Shown one piece after another: positions 44,457-54,092 of a stretch of 64,000 nucleotides of DNA. A program made the position numbers and the translations under genes. The stretch's first letter is position 1. The number at the start of each line of letters is the position of its first letter. Origin of the DNA: Bordetella parapertussis (lineage in GTDB: Bacteria; Pseudomonadota; Gammaproteobacteria; Burkholderiales; Burkholderiaceae_B); assembly GCA_945903445.1 (NCBI GenBank), contig CAMDNZ010000008.1:19032-83031 (forward strand), written 5' to 3'. Below the pieces are notes generated by a model. That model saw only the letters and a program-made list of their open reading frames with translations. It made no database searches and had not been told where the DNA came from.

Positions 44457-45149
44457 ATGCGTTGCGCGCCAGACCACATCCACCCCTCGCTTTGGCGGGC
44501 CAACCAGCTGGCGGGCAGCGCCCTGCCCGCCCGGCCTACAGGACATGCGCCGCTCGACGCTCAATTGCCCGGCGGTGGCTGGCCATTGGGTGGTTTGACC
44601 GAACTGTTCTGCGCACAAGCCGGTATCGGCGAACTTCGCCTGCTGGCCCCTGCATTGGCCCGGCTCGATCCGGAACGGCCCGTCGTCTTGCTGCAACCGC
44701 CTTACATGCCCAACAGCGTGTGTTGTGCCCCAGCCAGTGGCAACTGGTTGTGGATCGCGCCGACACGGCCCATGGATGCCTGCTGGGCAGCCGAACAAAT
44801 CCTCAAAAACGGCAGTTGCGGTGCCTTGCTGTACTGGCAGGCCGCCCTGCCCGCCAGTGCCTTGCGCCGACTGCAATTGGCAGCCCAGGGCAGCGACATG
44901 CTGTTTTTCATGTTGCGCCCGCTCGCCCAGGCCCAGCAAGCTTCGCCCGCGCCGCTGCGGTTACGGCTGCGGCCCGCCGTCGCAGGCGTACACATCGACA
45001 TCGTCAAACGACGAGGCCCGGCCTTGAACGACCCTGTCTTCGTCGGCCTGACTCCGCCCGCCCCTCACGTACCTGCCCATGCGCCTTTGGATCGCCCTGC
45101 ACCTGCACCAGCTCGTTCTGGACGCCGTGCATTCATCCCGTCGCTCTGA
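44457..45149 (+). CDS. imuA: ImuA, SOS mutagenesis cassette protein
   Basis: A 230-residue RecA/SulA-like protein. Characteristic segments are HPSLWRANQL, LPGGGWPLGGLTELFC, PERPVVLLQPPYMP and LKNGSCGALLYWQ. ImuA binds ImuB and RecA and is needed for the DnaE2-dependent error-prone synthesis. The Walker A region is degenerate, as usual in this family. The ATG at 44457 follows the LexA box directly. The last 71 bp overlap imuB in another frame, a larger overlap than usual, so a shorter C-terminus or a later imuB start cannot be excluded. Confidence 0.9.
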   Translation: MRCAPDHIHPSLWRANQLAGSALPARPTGHAPLDAQLPGGGWPLGGLTELFCAQAGIGELRLLAPALARLDPERPVVLLQPPYMPNSVCCAPASGNWLWIAPTRPMDACWAAEQILKNGSCGALLYWQAALPASALRRLQLAAQGSDMLFFMLRPLAQAQQASPAPLRLRLRPAVAGVHIDIVKRRGPALNDPVFVGLTPPAPHVPAHAPLDRPAPAPARSGRRAFIPSL

Positions 45150-46563
45150 GACTCGCCCGGTCATCGTGTGCAACGCCGATCGGGTCGATGCCGTCAACGC
45201 GGTGGCTGCGCGAGCTGGCGTGCAAACCGGCATGCGCCGAGGCGGAGCCTTGCTGCTCGCCCCCGATTGCCTTGTGCTCGATCGCAATCGCATGCTCGAG
45301 CACGCCGCGCTCGAACGCGCTGCGCTGGCGCTCTTGCAATACACCCCCGAGGTCAGTCTGGCAGCCGAGAACACGCTGTTGTTGCACGTCACCGGCAGCT
45401 TGCTTTTGTTTGGCGGCGCACGCGCGCTCTGTCGGCAAACGATGCGCAGCGTTGCCGCCTTGTCGGTATCGGCCCGTGCTGGCATGGCACCCGTCGCGCA
45501 CGGCGCATGGGCGATGGCCCGCACACCGCATGCACGGCTGCGCCGCAGGCTGCGGGCCGTCGCCATGGCGGCCTGCCTGGATGCCACGCCGGTCACGGTA
45601 CTGCCTGCCTTGCGTTTGCATGCGGCCTGGCTTGACGGCATAGGCAGCCAACGCCTGGGCGATCTGGCCATGCTTCCCCGTCCGGCCTTGCAGCGCCGGA
45701 TCGGCCCAGAAGCCCTTCACAGCGTCGACTTGGCCTATGGCCGGGTGCTCGAGGCCCATACCTGGTATGTACCACCACCGGTTTTCGCTCGAACGCTGGA
45801 ACTACCGGATTATCTGGAGCACAGCTCGGCGGTGGCGGCTGCGGCCGATGCCTTGATCGAGCAGTTGGCAGGATGGCTGACGCACGGACAATGCGCCACG
45901 CGTCAGCTTACCCTGAAGCTCGCGCACGAACGGGGCAGGCATGCCGTGGCACCCACCGTACTGTCCTTATCCTTGGCTGTAGCCGTCTGGCTACCGACGC
46001 ACGTGCAACGCGTGCTGCGCGAGCATCTCGAACGCTTGGTACTGCCTGCGCCGGTCATCGCGCTCACTTTGGAGACCGATGTGGTCTGCGCACGGCCCCA
46101 GGTCAGCGACAGGCTGTTTCCCGAACCGGGCGGCACGCCCGCAGATCGGTTGCGCTTGCTCGATCTGTTGGCGGCACGACTGGGGCCGGAACATATTCGT
46201 CGACCCGCCCCGCAACCCGATCATCGACCCGAGCATGCGAGCCAGTGGCGCAGCGCGTCGGCATCGCCCGGCCGTGGCGGCGACGCAAGCATCGGCAGCA
46301 TGGGGGGCGGCAACGCCATAGAACACCCCTTCTGGCTGCTCGATCCGCCACGTGCCTTGACCATGCAAGGCGATCACCCCTGTCATGGCAGCCCCTTGAC
46401 GCTCGTACGCGGTCCCGAACGCATCGAAACCGGTTGGTGGGATGGCGGTCTGGCCGTGCGCGACTATTTCGTGGCGCAGGACGTTCACAACGTGCATTAC
46501 TGGATTTACCGGGAACGCGACAACGAACTCGCGCGCTGGTTCTTGCACGGCCTGTTCGGCTGA
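45079..46563 (+). CDS. imuB: ImuB, catalytically inactive Y-family polymerase homologue
   Basis: 494 residues. The fold of a Y-family polymerase is recognisable (N-terminal palm beginning LWIALHLHQLVLDAV, helix-hairpin region RLGDLAMLPRPALQRRIG, little-finger-like region with ARTLELPDYLEHSSAV), but the conserved acidic residues of the active site are absent, as in all ImuB proteins. The C-terminal domain contains FWLLDPPRALTM and GPERIETGWWDG, typical of ImuB. It bridges ImuA, the beta clamp and DnaE2. dnaE2 starts 7 bp downstream. Confidence 0.92.
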   Translation: MRLWIALHLHQLVLDAVHSSRRSETRPVIVCNADRVDAVNAVAARAGVQTGMRRGGALLLAPDCLVLDRNRMLEHAALERAALALLQYTPEVSLAAENTLLLHVTGSLLLFGGARALCRQTMRSVAALSVSARAGMAPVAHGAWAMARTPHARLRRRLRAVAMAACLDATPVTVLPALRLHAAWLDGIGSQRLGDLAMLPRPALQRRIGPEALHSVDLAYGRVLEAHTWYVPPPVFARTLELPDYLEHSSAVAAAADALIEQLAGWLTHGQCATRQLTLKLAHERGRHAVAPTVLSLSLAVAVWLPTHVQRVLREHLERLVLPAPVIALTLETDVVCARPQVSDRLFPEPGGTPADRLRLLDLLAARLGPEHIRRPAPQPDHRPEHASQWRSASASPGRGGDASIGSMGGGNAIEHPFWLLDPPRALTMQGDHPCHGSPLTLVRGPERIETGWWDGGLAVRDYFVAQDVHNVHYWIYRERDNELARWFLHGLFG

Positions 46564-46570
46564 TCCGACG

Positions 46571-49500
46571 ATGCTGTCCATCCCCCCCGCTACCGCCCAG
46601 TTGAACGGCTATGCCGAGCTGCATTGCCTGAGCAATTTTTCTTTTTTGCGCGGTGCCTCATATCCGGCAGAGTTGGTGGCCCAGGCCAAGACCTTGGGCT
46701 ACAGCGCCCTGGCCTTGACCGACGAATGCTCGTTGGCGGGCGTGGTTCGCGCCCACGTCGAAGCCAAACGATTGGATTTTCCGCTCATCATCGGTAGCAG
46801 TTTCGTCGTCGACGGCCCGCCTCAGCCGCTGGATCTGGTCATCCTGGCTCAAAACCGCGAGGGCTATGGGCATCTCAGCGAGCTCATCACCCTGGCTCGC
46901 CGGCGTGCCGCCAAAGGCGAATATCGCCTGCTGCGCGACGATTTGGCCACCCCTGCCGATCCCGCGCATGCCCATTTGCGTCACATGCCCGATTGCCTCG
47001 TCATCCTTGCCCCGCGCTATGGCTGCGACCGGCAAGCCATGCTCGAACAGGCGCGCTGGGTCGTCCAGACCTTCGGCCCACGCGCCTGGATCGGTTTGAC
47101 TCAGATGTATCGGGCACGCGACGACAACCATCGCCAGCATGTGCACGCCGCTGCCGAGGCCACCGGCTTGCCGGTCGTGGCCTTGGGACAGGCCGAAATG
47201 CATGTCCGCTCGCGCCAGCCCGTACACGATGTGCTGACCGCCATCCGCCTGGGGACACCCATCGCACGATGCGGCTATGACTTGGCACGCAACGCCGAGC
47301 ATCATCTACGCCCCCGCCTGCGCATCGCCCAGCTGTACACGCCGGATGCGATGGCGCAAACGCTTGAAATCGCCCGACGCTGCACCTTCTCGCTAGAAAA
47401 CCTGCGCTACGAATATCCCACCGAGCTGACGCCGCCTGGTATGAGCCAGGACGCCTATCTTCGTCAGGAAACCTACCTGGGCGCGGCACGCCGCTTTCCG
47501 GCGGGCGTGCCAGACAAGGTCCGTGCGCAGGTTGAGTACGAACTCGCGCTGATCGAGCAGCTGAAGTACCCCGCCTATTTCCTGACCGTCTACGACATCG
47601 TCAAGTTCGCACGAGGGCGAGGCATTCTGTGCCAAGGGCGCGGGTCGGCCGCCAATTCGGCAGTGTGCTATTGCTTGGGCATCACCGAAGTCGATCCCGC
47701 CCGAGGCACGGCCTTGTTCGAGCGCTTCATCAGTGCCGAGCGCCGCGAACCGCCCGATATCGATGTCGATTTCGAGCATCAACGACGCGAAGAGGTCATT
47801 CAGTACATCTACGACAAATACGGTCGCGAGCGCGCCGCCTTGACCGCCGTCGTCATCGCCTACCGACCGCGCAGCGTGCTGCGCGATACCGGCCGTGCGC
47901 TGGGCATCGATGAAAGCATCATTGATGCCGTCGCAAAATCGCGTCAGTGGTGGGACGGTCGGGGCGCACTGGCCGACACCTTTGGCCAATGCGGCCTGGA
48001 CCCGAACACGCCATTGGCCCAGAACTGGGCCCGGCTAGCCACCGCGTTACTCGGATTCCCTCGCCACATGTCGCAGCACCCGGGCGGCTTCGTCATCGCA
48101 CGCGGCAAGCTCTCACGCCTGGTGCCCATCGAAAACGCCGCCATGGCCGAGCGCAGCGTCGTGCAATGGGACAAAGACGACCTGGATGCCATCGGACTAC
48201 TGAAAGTGGACGTGCTGGCGCTGGGCATGCTGTCGGCCATTCGCCGGGCCCTCGAACTCGTCGCCCAGCGACGTCGGCACGCTTTTGTCGCCCAGGATAT
48301 ACCGGCAGAAGATGCAGCCACCTACGCGATGATTAGCGCAGCCCGCACGATAGGCGTGTTTCAGATCGAGTCGCGCGCCCAGATGACGATGCTGGTTCGA
48401 CTCAAACCCAAAACATTCTACGACTTGGTGATCGAAGTGGCGATCGTCCGCCCTGGCCCGATCCAGGGTGGCATGGTGCATCCCTATCTACGTCGACGCC
48501 AAAAGCTGGAGCCCGTCAGCTATCCCAGCGCCGATGTCGAAAAAGTGCTGGAACGCACCTTGGGGGTACCGATCTTTCAAGAACAGGTCATGCAGATCGC
48601 CATGGTGGCCGCCGGTTTTACCGGTGGCCAAGCCGATTCCCTCAGACGAGCGATGGCCGCATGGCGACGCAAGGGCGGCGTGGACAAATTCCGCGACCAA
48701 CTGGTAAACGGTATGCTCGAACGTCACTACACCCGCGAATTTGCCGAATCGATCTTCAGGCAGATCGAAGGTTTCGGCGAATACGGTTTCCCTGAAAGCC
48801 ATGCTGCCAGCTTTGCCTTGCTGGCCTACCAAAGCGCCTGGTTGAAATGCCATGAGCCGGAAGCCTTCCTGGCGGCCCTCTTGAACTCGCAACCCATGGG
48901 GTTCTATTCACCCTCGCAACTGGTGCAGGAGGCCCGCCAGAACGGCGTCCAGGTCGAGCCGGTCGATGTACAGCAGAGCGATTGGGACGCCACGCTGATC
49001 CTGAATGGCCCGGCACGTCCGGCCGTGCGTTTGGGATTGAATCTCGTCAAAGGCTTGAGCGAAGAGATTGGCCGACGGCTGACGGCGACACGCCCACCCG
49101 AAGGCTTTTCCAATCTGGCCGATCTGGCAAAACGCGCGCAATTAGACCGCCACGATCTCGATCATCTGGCCGCCGCCGATGCGCTGCGCAGCCTGAGCGG
49201 TCATCGACGACAAGCGCGTTGGGAAGCGGCAGCCGCCGAACAACCGCAAGGTCTGCTGCGCGACACCTGGGCTGCCGATGCCGATTGCCCCACGCTCAGC
49301 CCGCCCAGCGAAGGCCATGCGATCGTGGACGATTACCGCAGCACGGGCTTGAGCCTCGCCCGTCACCCCCTGGCGCTATTACGGCCCTTGCTGCACGAGC
49401 GCCGCTTCGACACCGCTCAAACGCTGGCGCCTTATCCCAGCAAACGACTGGTGCGGGCCTGCGGCATCGTCACCATGCGTCAACGGCCCGGCACGGCCAA

Positions 49501-49726
49501 GGGCACGATGTTCATCACGCTCGAGGACGAAACGGGCACGATCAACGTCATCGTCAGAAAAAGCCTATCCGAAAAACAACGTCAGGTCGTACTGGGCTCG
49601 ACGCTGTTGGGGGTCTACGGCATTTGGCAAAACGAGCAAGGCGTACGTCACTTGCTGGCCGAACGGCTGGTCGATCTGTCGGTTCTCTTGGGAAATCTTA
49701 CGCCTCGCAGCCGCGATTTTCATTGA
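46571..49726 (+). CDS. dnaE2: Error-prone DNA polymerase DnaE2 (ImuC)
   Basis: A 1051-residue C-family polymerase. N-terminal PHP domain (YAELHCLSNFSFLRGASYP, about 15-300), polymerase core with active-site PDIDVDFEHQRREEVIQY (around 395-412) and LKVDVLALGMLSAIRRA, then a helix-hairpin-helix and C-terminal OB domain (GTMFITLEDETGTINVIV). DnaE2 performs translesion synthesis with ImuA/ImuB under SOS control. The start ATG at 46571 gives the standard N-terminus; longer in-frame versions overlap imuB and are not conserved. Its length is normal and all motifs are intact. Confidence 0.96.
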   Translation: MLSIPPATAQLNGYAELHCLSNFSFLRGASYPAELVAQAKTLGYSALALTDECSLAGVVRAHVEAKRLDFPLIIGSSFVVDGPPQPLDLVILAQNREGYGHLSELITLARRRAAKGEYRLLRDDLATPADPAHAHLRHMPDCLVILAPRYGCDRQAMLEQARWVVQTFGPRAWIGLTQMYRARDDNHRQHVHAAAEATGLPVVALGQAEMHVRSRQPVHDVLTAIRLGTPIARCGYDLARNAEHHLRPRLRIAQLYTPDAMAQTLEIARRCTFSLENLRYEYPTELTPPGMSQDAYLRQETYLGAARRFPAGVPDKVRAQVEYELALIEQLKYPAYFLTVYDIVKFARGRGILCQGRGSAANSAVCYCLGITEVDPARGTALFERFISAERREPPDIDVDFEHQRREEVIQYIYDKYGRERAALTAVVIAYRPRSVLRDTGRALGIDESIIDAVAKSRQWWDGRGALADTFGQCGLDPNTPLAQNWARLATALLGFPRHMSQHPGGFVIARGKLSRLVPIENAAMAERSVVQWDKDDLDAIGLLKVDVLALGMLSAIRRALELVAQRRRHAFVAQDIPAEDAATYAMISAARTIGVFQIESRAQMTMLVRLKPKTFYDLVIEVAIVRPGPIQGGMVHPYLRRRQKLEPVSYPSADVEKVLERTLGVPIFQEQVMQIAMVAAGFTGGQADSLRRAMAAWRRKGGVDKFRDQLVNGMLERHYTREFAESIFRQIEGFGEYGFPESHAASFALLAYQSAWLKCHEPEAFLAALLNSQPMGFYSPSQLVQEARQNGVQVEPVDVQQSDWDATLILNGPARPAVRLGLNLVKGLSEEIGRRLTATRPPEGFSNLADLAKRAQLDRHDLDHLAAADALRSLSGHRRQARWEAAAAEQPQGLLRDTWAADADCPTLSPPSEGHAIVDDYRSTGLSLARHPLALLRPLLHERRFDTAQTLAPYPSKRLVRACGIVTMRQRPGTAKGTMFITLEDETGTINVIVRKSLSEKQRQVVLGSTLLGVYGIWQNEQGVRHLLAERLVDLSVLLGNLTPRSRDFH

Positions 49727-49796
49727 AGCGATCCAGGCGATTCGACCCGCCCGGCTCCTACCGCCCCCTTGCGTTCGCTTCATCGCTCGCGAGCGC

Positions 49797-49802
49797 TAAA
49801 AT
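49797..49802 (+). promoter_or_regulatory. Possible -10 element upstream of the YqeY-type gene
   Basis: TAAAAT lies 38 bp before the start codon, next to the palindrome CGCTCGCGAGCG. Only a poor -35 candidate (TTCGCT, 49774-49779) is found at 17 bp. It would give the gene a promoter separate from dnaE2. Confidence 0.35.
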
Positions 49803-49840
49803 GCACGCTTCGCTCGCCGAGCCTCATTGCTTCGACTCCC

Positions 49841-50302
49841 ATGACCGCTTCCACGCTGAAAATTCGCCTTTCCGACGCCATCAAAGACGCCATGCGCGCC
49901 AAGGACAGTGCTCGCCTCACCACCCTGCGTATGCTGTCGGCCGCCATCAAGCAAAAAGAAGTGGACGAACGCGTCGAATTGGACGACGCCGCCGTCACCG
50001 CCATCATCGAAAAACAGGTCAAGCAACGGCGCGAATCCGCCACAGCCTTCGATCAAGCCGGCCGCGACGAATCGGCCGCTCAAGAGCGCGCCGAGATCAC
50101 CGTGCTGCAAGCGTTTTTGCCTCAGGCCGCCACGCCCGAAGAAGTGCAGGCCGCAGTCGATGCCGCAGTGGCCGAAGTCTCGGCCCAAGGCGTTTCGGGC
50201 GCACCGGCGATGGGACGTGTGATGGCGCTGGTCAAGCAGACATTGGCAGGTCGTGCCGACATGACCGAGGTGTCCAAAGCCGTCAAGGCGCGACTGGCGT
50301 AG
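49841..50302 (+). CDS. GatB/YqeY domain-containing protein
   Basis: A 153-residue protein made only of the YqeY domain: KIRLSDAIKDAMRAKDSARL, TLRMLSAAIKQKEVDE, ITVLQAFLPQAATPEEV and GRVMALVKQTLAGRADMTEVSKAVKARL. The domain resembles the tail of the GatB amidotransferase subunit and of some tRNA synthetases, and is thought to help bind tRNA; the free-standing protein's role is unknown. The ATG at 49841 matches the family start. In many proteobacteria yqeY follows rpsU, which is not the case here. Confidence 0.9.
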   Translation: MTASTLKIRLSDAIKDAMRAKDSARLTTLRMLSAAIKQKEVDERVELDDAAVTAIIEKQVKQRRESATAFDQAGRDESAAQERAEITVLQAFLPQAATPEEVQAAVDAAVAEVSAQGVSGAPAMGRVMALVKQTLAGRADMTEVSKAVKARLA

Positions 50303-50342
50303 GCATCTGGACAAAAGTGTGAACGTAAAAATATGGACGTAG

Positions 50343-50375
50343 GTCTGGGCTTAAGCGTCTGGGCTTAAGCGTCTG
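50343..50375. repeat. 14-bp tandem duplication across the sensor-kinase stop codon
   Basis: GTCTGGGCTTAAGC occurs at 50343-50356 and 50357-50370, followed by a partial third GTCTG. The second copy contains the kinase stop codon (TAA on the minus strand). The first copy would preserve an in-phase duplicate of the gene's end. Confidence 0.8.
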
Positions 50376-52881
50376 TCGGAGGCGTCCGAGCCTCGTCGTT
50401 CAGCGCTGACGACTGCGCATAATCATCGATGGCTGCCAGCACGGCGGTCATCGTTCGATCCAACCGTGCCCAGTCGAGCGGTATCCCACGGGCCTGCGTT
50501 TCCAGATCCAGCGTCGCCTGAGCCAACTCGCGCGCACCCACGACCAAAGCTGCACCATGCACCCGATGCGCCAACCTGGCCAAGTTTCCTGCATCGCGTT
50601 GGGCACACGCCTGCCGCATGGCAGCGCCGTCCGCCTCATTGGCTTCGCGCATGGCAGCGCGTATCGCATGGTCGCTCACACCGTGGCCCTCAGACCCCAT
50701 GCGTGCCGGCCTCACAGCAAAACGTAGCAATATGGTTTGCAGATCGGCCAACCTGAGCGGTTTGATCAGAACATCGTCCATACCGCTGGCACGGCAACGT
50801 GCGGCGTGTACCGGATCAACATGGGCCGAGACGGCCACTAGCGCTGCGCGCGGTTCACGACGCCCCGCCTGTTCCGTGCGAATATTGCGCGCCACATCAT
50901 AGCCATTCACATCGGGCATATGACAATCCAGAAGCAGCAGCGCGAATTGGCCCGACGCCCAAAGCGCCAAGGCTTCGCGCCCCGATGAACACGTCGTCAA
51001 CGGCCACTCCAACGCCTCGAACTGCTGGCGCAACACCAGCAGATTGACCCCGTTGTCATCTACCGCCAGCACATGACCGCGTGCGTGTGGAGGCGGCGCT
51101 TGCTCGATATTCCATTGCACCGCATCGGGCAAGCCGCCAGTCGATTCGACAGGCGAATCGGCGGTGTTGACCCATTCACGGGCCAGCACGTCGAACGTCA
51201 TGGTCGTCCCCGCCCCACGCTGAGTCTGGACACTCAAATTCCCGCCCATCAACTCGACCAATGCCTTGCAAATCGCCAGCCCCAGGCCCGTGCCCTGCCG
51301 CTCGCCACCCGCGTTATCGGTCGCGCCAACCCTGGAGTCGAGCGCATGTGGCCCGTGCGCGTAGGCATCGAATGCAACCCGAGCCTGTGCGGGCGTCATA
51401 CCGATCCCGGTATCCCGGACATCGGTATGTAGACGGCCATCGCGCCATCGCACCTCAAGCGAAATCCGACCCATTGGTGTGAACTTGATCGCATTGGTCA
51501 ACAAGTTGCTCAACACCTGCCGGTACTTGCCTGCATCCAGCAGCAGGATGCCTGGAACCTTCACCTCGTGTCCCATGTGTACGCCGGAACTCACGCTGTA
51601 AAGCAAACTACGCACCACCTCGTCAGCCAACCCCAGGACATCGGTAGGCGTGGCTTGCGCGACCGCTTTGCGAGCTTCTAAGGTGCTCAGATCCAAATAA
51701 TCGTTGACTGTATCGACAAGCACTCGTGCGCCGTCTTGCGCCACGCGTAGCAAGGTGTCGCGCTGCACTCGATCGGGCTGGCGGCCCAATAACTCCAGCG
51801 GCCCGGTCAGTGCATTCATGGCGGTGCGAATTTCGTGGCTGACAACCGCCAAAAACGCCATTTTGCGTTCGGCACTGCGTTGCGCGGTCTGCCTCAGCCG
51901 CCACATCAACGCCAGGGTGGTCAACAAAAACAGCACCAACACCACCCCCAACGCAATCTCGGTGCGGTAATACACGAACACCGCGCGAACGGGCGGACGG
52001 CCAAAATCCGAGCGCTCGATCCAATGTGCCAATAGCCGATCGGTGTCGCCTGCGGACATGCTCAACAACGCCTTGTCCAGCACTGACTTTAATTGAGGTT
52101 GCAAATCGGGCACAATCAGGCGCTGCACCACCGGCACTTCGGCCAGCGTCCCCGCCACGGCCACTCGCCCGCTATACGAGCGCAACATCAAAGGCAGCAG
52201 CACGAGTTCGGGCGCCACCGCTACATCCACCTCGCCGCGTATTACGGCATCGAACATGTCGACGGGCGTATCGTACTCCTTGACGATCAGACGCGGCACA
52301 TTCTCGACCAACCAGTTGCCCGCCGCTTCATAACGACCAATGGCCACGCGCAAGCCCGTCAGCTGATCCAACTCCAATACCACGCGATGATCGGGCAGCG
52401 CGGCCACTATGGTATTGCCCGCGTAGTAGGGCACACTGGCCAGACCGACAGGAGAGAGAGTCGGATCGGAAGACCGCAGCGAAGAGCCGGTCACCACATC
52501 GAGCTCACCTGCTTCGAATGCGCGTACGGCGTCGCGCCAATCTGTCGTAGGCACATACTCGAACCGCAGCGGCATCACTTTTTCGAAATGGCGAATATAT
52601 TGCACCACCAGTCCCTCAGGGATGCCACCGCGCACATACTCGATGGGTGCCCAACTGGGATCGATGCTGTAGCGCACGACCCGCTTCTGATTCATCCAGA
52701 CTCGCTCGCTGGAAGAAAACGCAGGCGCTTCGCTGGCGGGCTGCATCGTGACACTACCTGGGCCGTCCGGGCGACCCGCCGTCAGTTCGATGGCCGATTG
52801 CGCCACGATCGGCTGCGCATTCGTGCCGCTCGACACGACTACGGCAAGCCCGAACGCGCAGGCCAGCCACCTCGCATTCAC
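50365..52881 (-). CDS. Hybrid sensor histidine kinase of the BvgS/EvgS type
   Basis: 838 residues. A signal peptide (about 1-22), one periplasmic Venus-flytrap solute-binding domain (about 65-295, RYSIDPSWAPIEYVRGGIPEG), one membrane helix (about 305-327), then directly HisKA with His349 (AVVSHEIRTAMNAL), HATPase_c (NAIKFT, DTGIGM, GTGLGLAICKA), a receiver domain with Asp652 (LLLLDCHMPDVNG) and an HPt domain with His772 (LAHRVHGAALV). So it carries a complete His-Asp-His relay. Unlike BvgS it has only one flytrap and no PAS domain. It starts with GTG in a GTGA overlap with the upstream response regulator, its evident partner. Signal unknown; a small metabolite sensed in the periplasm is likely. 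Confidence 0.93.
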   Translation of the reverse strand: MNARWLACAFGLAVVVSSGTNAQPIVAQSAIELTAGRPDGPGSVTMQPASEAPAFSSSERVWMNQKRVVRYSIDPSWAPIEYVRGGIPEGLVVQYIRHFEKVMPLRFEYVPTTDWRDAVRAFEAGELDVVTGSSLRSSDPTLSPVGLASVPYYAGNTIVAALPDHRVVLELDQLTGLRVAIGRYEAAGNWLVENVPRLIVKEYDTPVDMFDAVIRGEVDVAVAPELVLLPLMLRSYSGRVAVAGTLAEVPVVQRLIVPDLQPQLKSVLDKALLSMSAGDTDRLLAHWIERSDFGRPPVRAVFVYYRTEIALGVVLVLFLLTTLALMWRLRQTAQRSAERKMAFLAVVSHEIRTAMNALTGPLELLGRQPDRVQRDTLLRVAQDGARVLVDTVNDYLDLSTLEARKAVAQATPTDVLGLADEVVRSLLYSVSSGVHMGHEVKVPGILLLDAGKYRQVLSNLLTNAIKFTPMGRISLEVRWRDGRLHTDVRDTGIGMTPAQARVAFDAYAHGPHALDSRVGATDNAGGERQGTGLGLAICKALVELMGGNLSVQTQRGAGTTMTFDVLAREWVNTADSPVESTGGLPDAVQWNIEQAPPPHARGHVLAVDDNGVNLLVLRQQFEALEWPLTTCSSGREALALWASGQFALLLLDCHMPDVNGYDVARNIRTEQAGRREPRAALVAVSAHVDPVHAARCRASGMDDVLIKPLRLADLQTILLRFAVRPARMGSEGHGVSDHAIRAAMREANEADGAAMRQACAQRDAGNLARLAHRVHGAALVVGARELAQATLDLETQARGIPLDWARLDRTMTAVLAAIDDYAQSSALNDEARTPPTDA

Positions 52882-53591
52882 TCTTGATTTCCTAATAGAC
52901 GGTCGCGCAGCGCAGATAGCTCGACTAAGGAGCGCACGCCCAGCTTTCTGAAGGCCGACTGCTTTTGATTACTGATCGTTTTGGTACTGCGCGAAAACTT
53001 GGCAGCCACCTCGCCGACCGCCATGCCATCCAGTACGCAACGCATCACCTCCTGTTCGCGCTTGGAGAGCGCGCCCATAAGAAGCGCTTCGGCCGGCACC
53101 GGCTGGCCCGTGGCCTTCTCTTGCGCGGCAATGCGATCGCGCGCCGCACGCAAGCGGGACAGGGGCGGCAATCGACTGCTTAGTTCGTCACTGACATAGC
53201 GGCGGCCTTGGGCGACTCGAGAAATGGCGGCAGCCAGATCGGTAAGTGGCTGAGCTTTGCCTAGGAAGCCATGCGCGCCTGCCCGCAACGCCAACGAGGC
53301 GGTAGCCGGATTGTCATGCGCGGACGCCACCAGAATACGCAGATCCGGATACTGCCGACGCAAGGTGGTGATGAGTTGAGCGCCGTCGACGTCGGCATCG
53401 GCCAGCGCGTAATCCAGCAACAACACATCCACGATCAAACCCATTCGCAATGCGGCGAACAGTTCACCACTCTTGCTATAGGCACCGACGATGTCGAATC
53501 GAGCGTCCTGGCTCAAAACCCGTTCGTAACCCATCCGTACGACTGCATGGTCGTCTAACAAAGCGGTACGGATCGGGAGTTCGCGCGTCAT
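52878..53591 (-). CDS. LuxR-family response regulator, RcsB/BvgA-like
   Basis: 237 residues: receiver domain with acidic pair in LLDDHAVVRMGYE, phosphoacceptor Asp60 in VLLLDYALADADVDG, and Lys in HGFLGKAQPL; C-terminal LuxR helix-turn-helix (about 170-235) beginning LSKREQEVMRCVLDG. The recognition segment STKTISNQKQSAFRKLGV is closer to RcsB (TISxQKxSAxxKLG) than to BvgA. It is encoded first in the two-gene unit and coupled to the hybrid kinase, which should phosphorylate it from the HPt histidine. Targets are not evident; no nearby operon shares a clear site. Confidence 0.93.
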   Translation of the reverse strand: MTRELPIRTALLDDHAVVRMGYERVLSQDARFDIVGAYSKSGELFAALRMGLIVDVLLLDYALADADVDGAQLITTLRRQYPDLRILVASAHDNPATASLALRAGAHGFLGKAQPLTDLAAAISRVAQGRRYVSDELSSRLPPLSRLRAARDRIAAQEKATGQPVPAEALLMGALSKREQEVMRCVLDGMAVGEVAAKFSRSTKTISNQKQSAFRKLGVRSLVELSALRDRLLGNQE

Positions 53592-53786
53592 GGATGGAAG
53601 CCTAAACTTACATAATCGGCCAGTCTACCGTGGGATGCGATTTCTGTGCTGACTCAAAAACACCGCACCAATTGTTACCCAAATGGGTTTCTCAATCGAT
53701 GCGTCGCAAGATCTCTCCGGCCGGTCATCGGCACTTGTGGAAAGTCGCTTTCAAAGCGCGCACGAAACGGCTCACGACAACATCGA

Positions 53787-54092
53787 TCAACGCACCAGAC
53801 CGTGCGCCATCAACCCATCGCTGATCATGCCTGCAATACAATTTAAATTCTTATCCATCATGATCATGTGGCTGTTGCCCTTTACGCCCAGCGCCGGCAG
53901 CAGCATCACCTCGGCCATCCCGCCCAACTTATTCACTTGGGCGCGCACCGTCTCCTGACGCGCGACAATCGACTTCCAGAACGACGTGTCACCGATGTAG
54001 TCGCCCCACACCCACAGCATCGGCATGTTCTTGAGCGCCGAGAAATCGGTCTTGTCCGGGTCGGGCGAACCGCATCTGATGTCAGGCGTCAA
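53787..54092 (-). pseudogene. C-terminal fragment of an alpha/beta hydrolase
   Basis: About 95 codons resembling the end of a secreted esterase/hydrolase: PMLWVWGDYIGDTSFWKSIV, then LLPALGVKGNSHMIMMDKNL containing the catalytic His context GNSH. No nucleophile elbow is encoded, and no proper start is present (the open frame begins at a TTG without ribosome site), so it is a 5'-truncated relic. It lies between the response-regulator promoter region and dinB. The remaining 5' part is not found in the 190 bp upstream. Confidence 0.65.
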
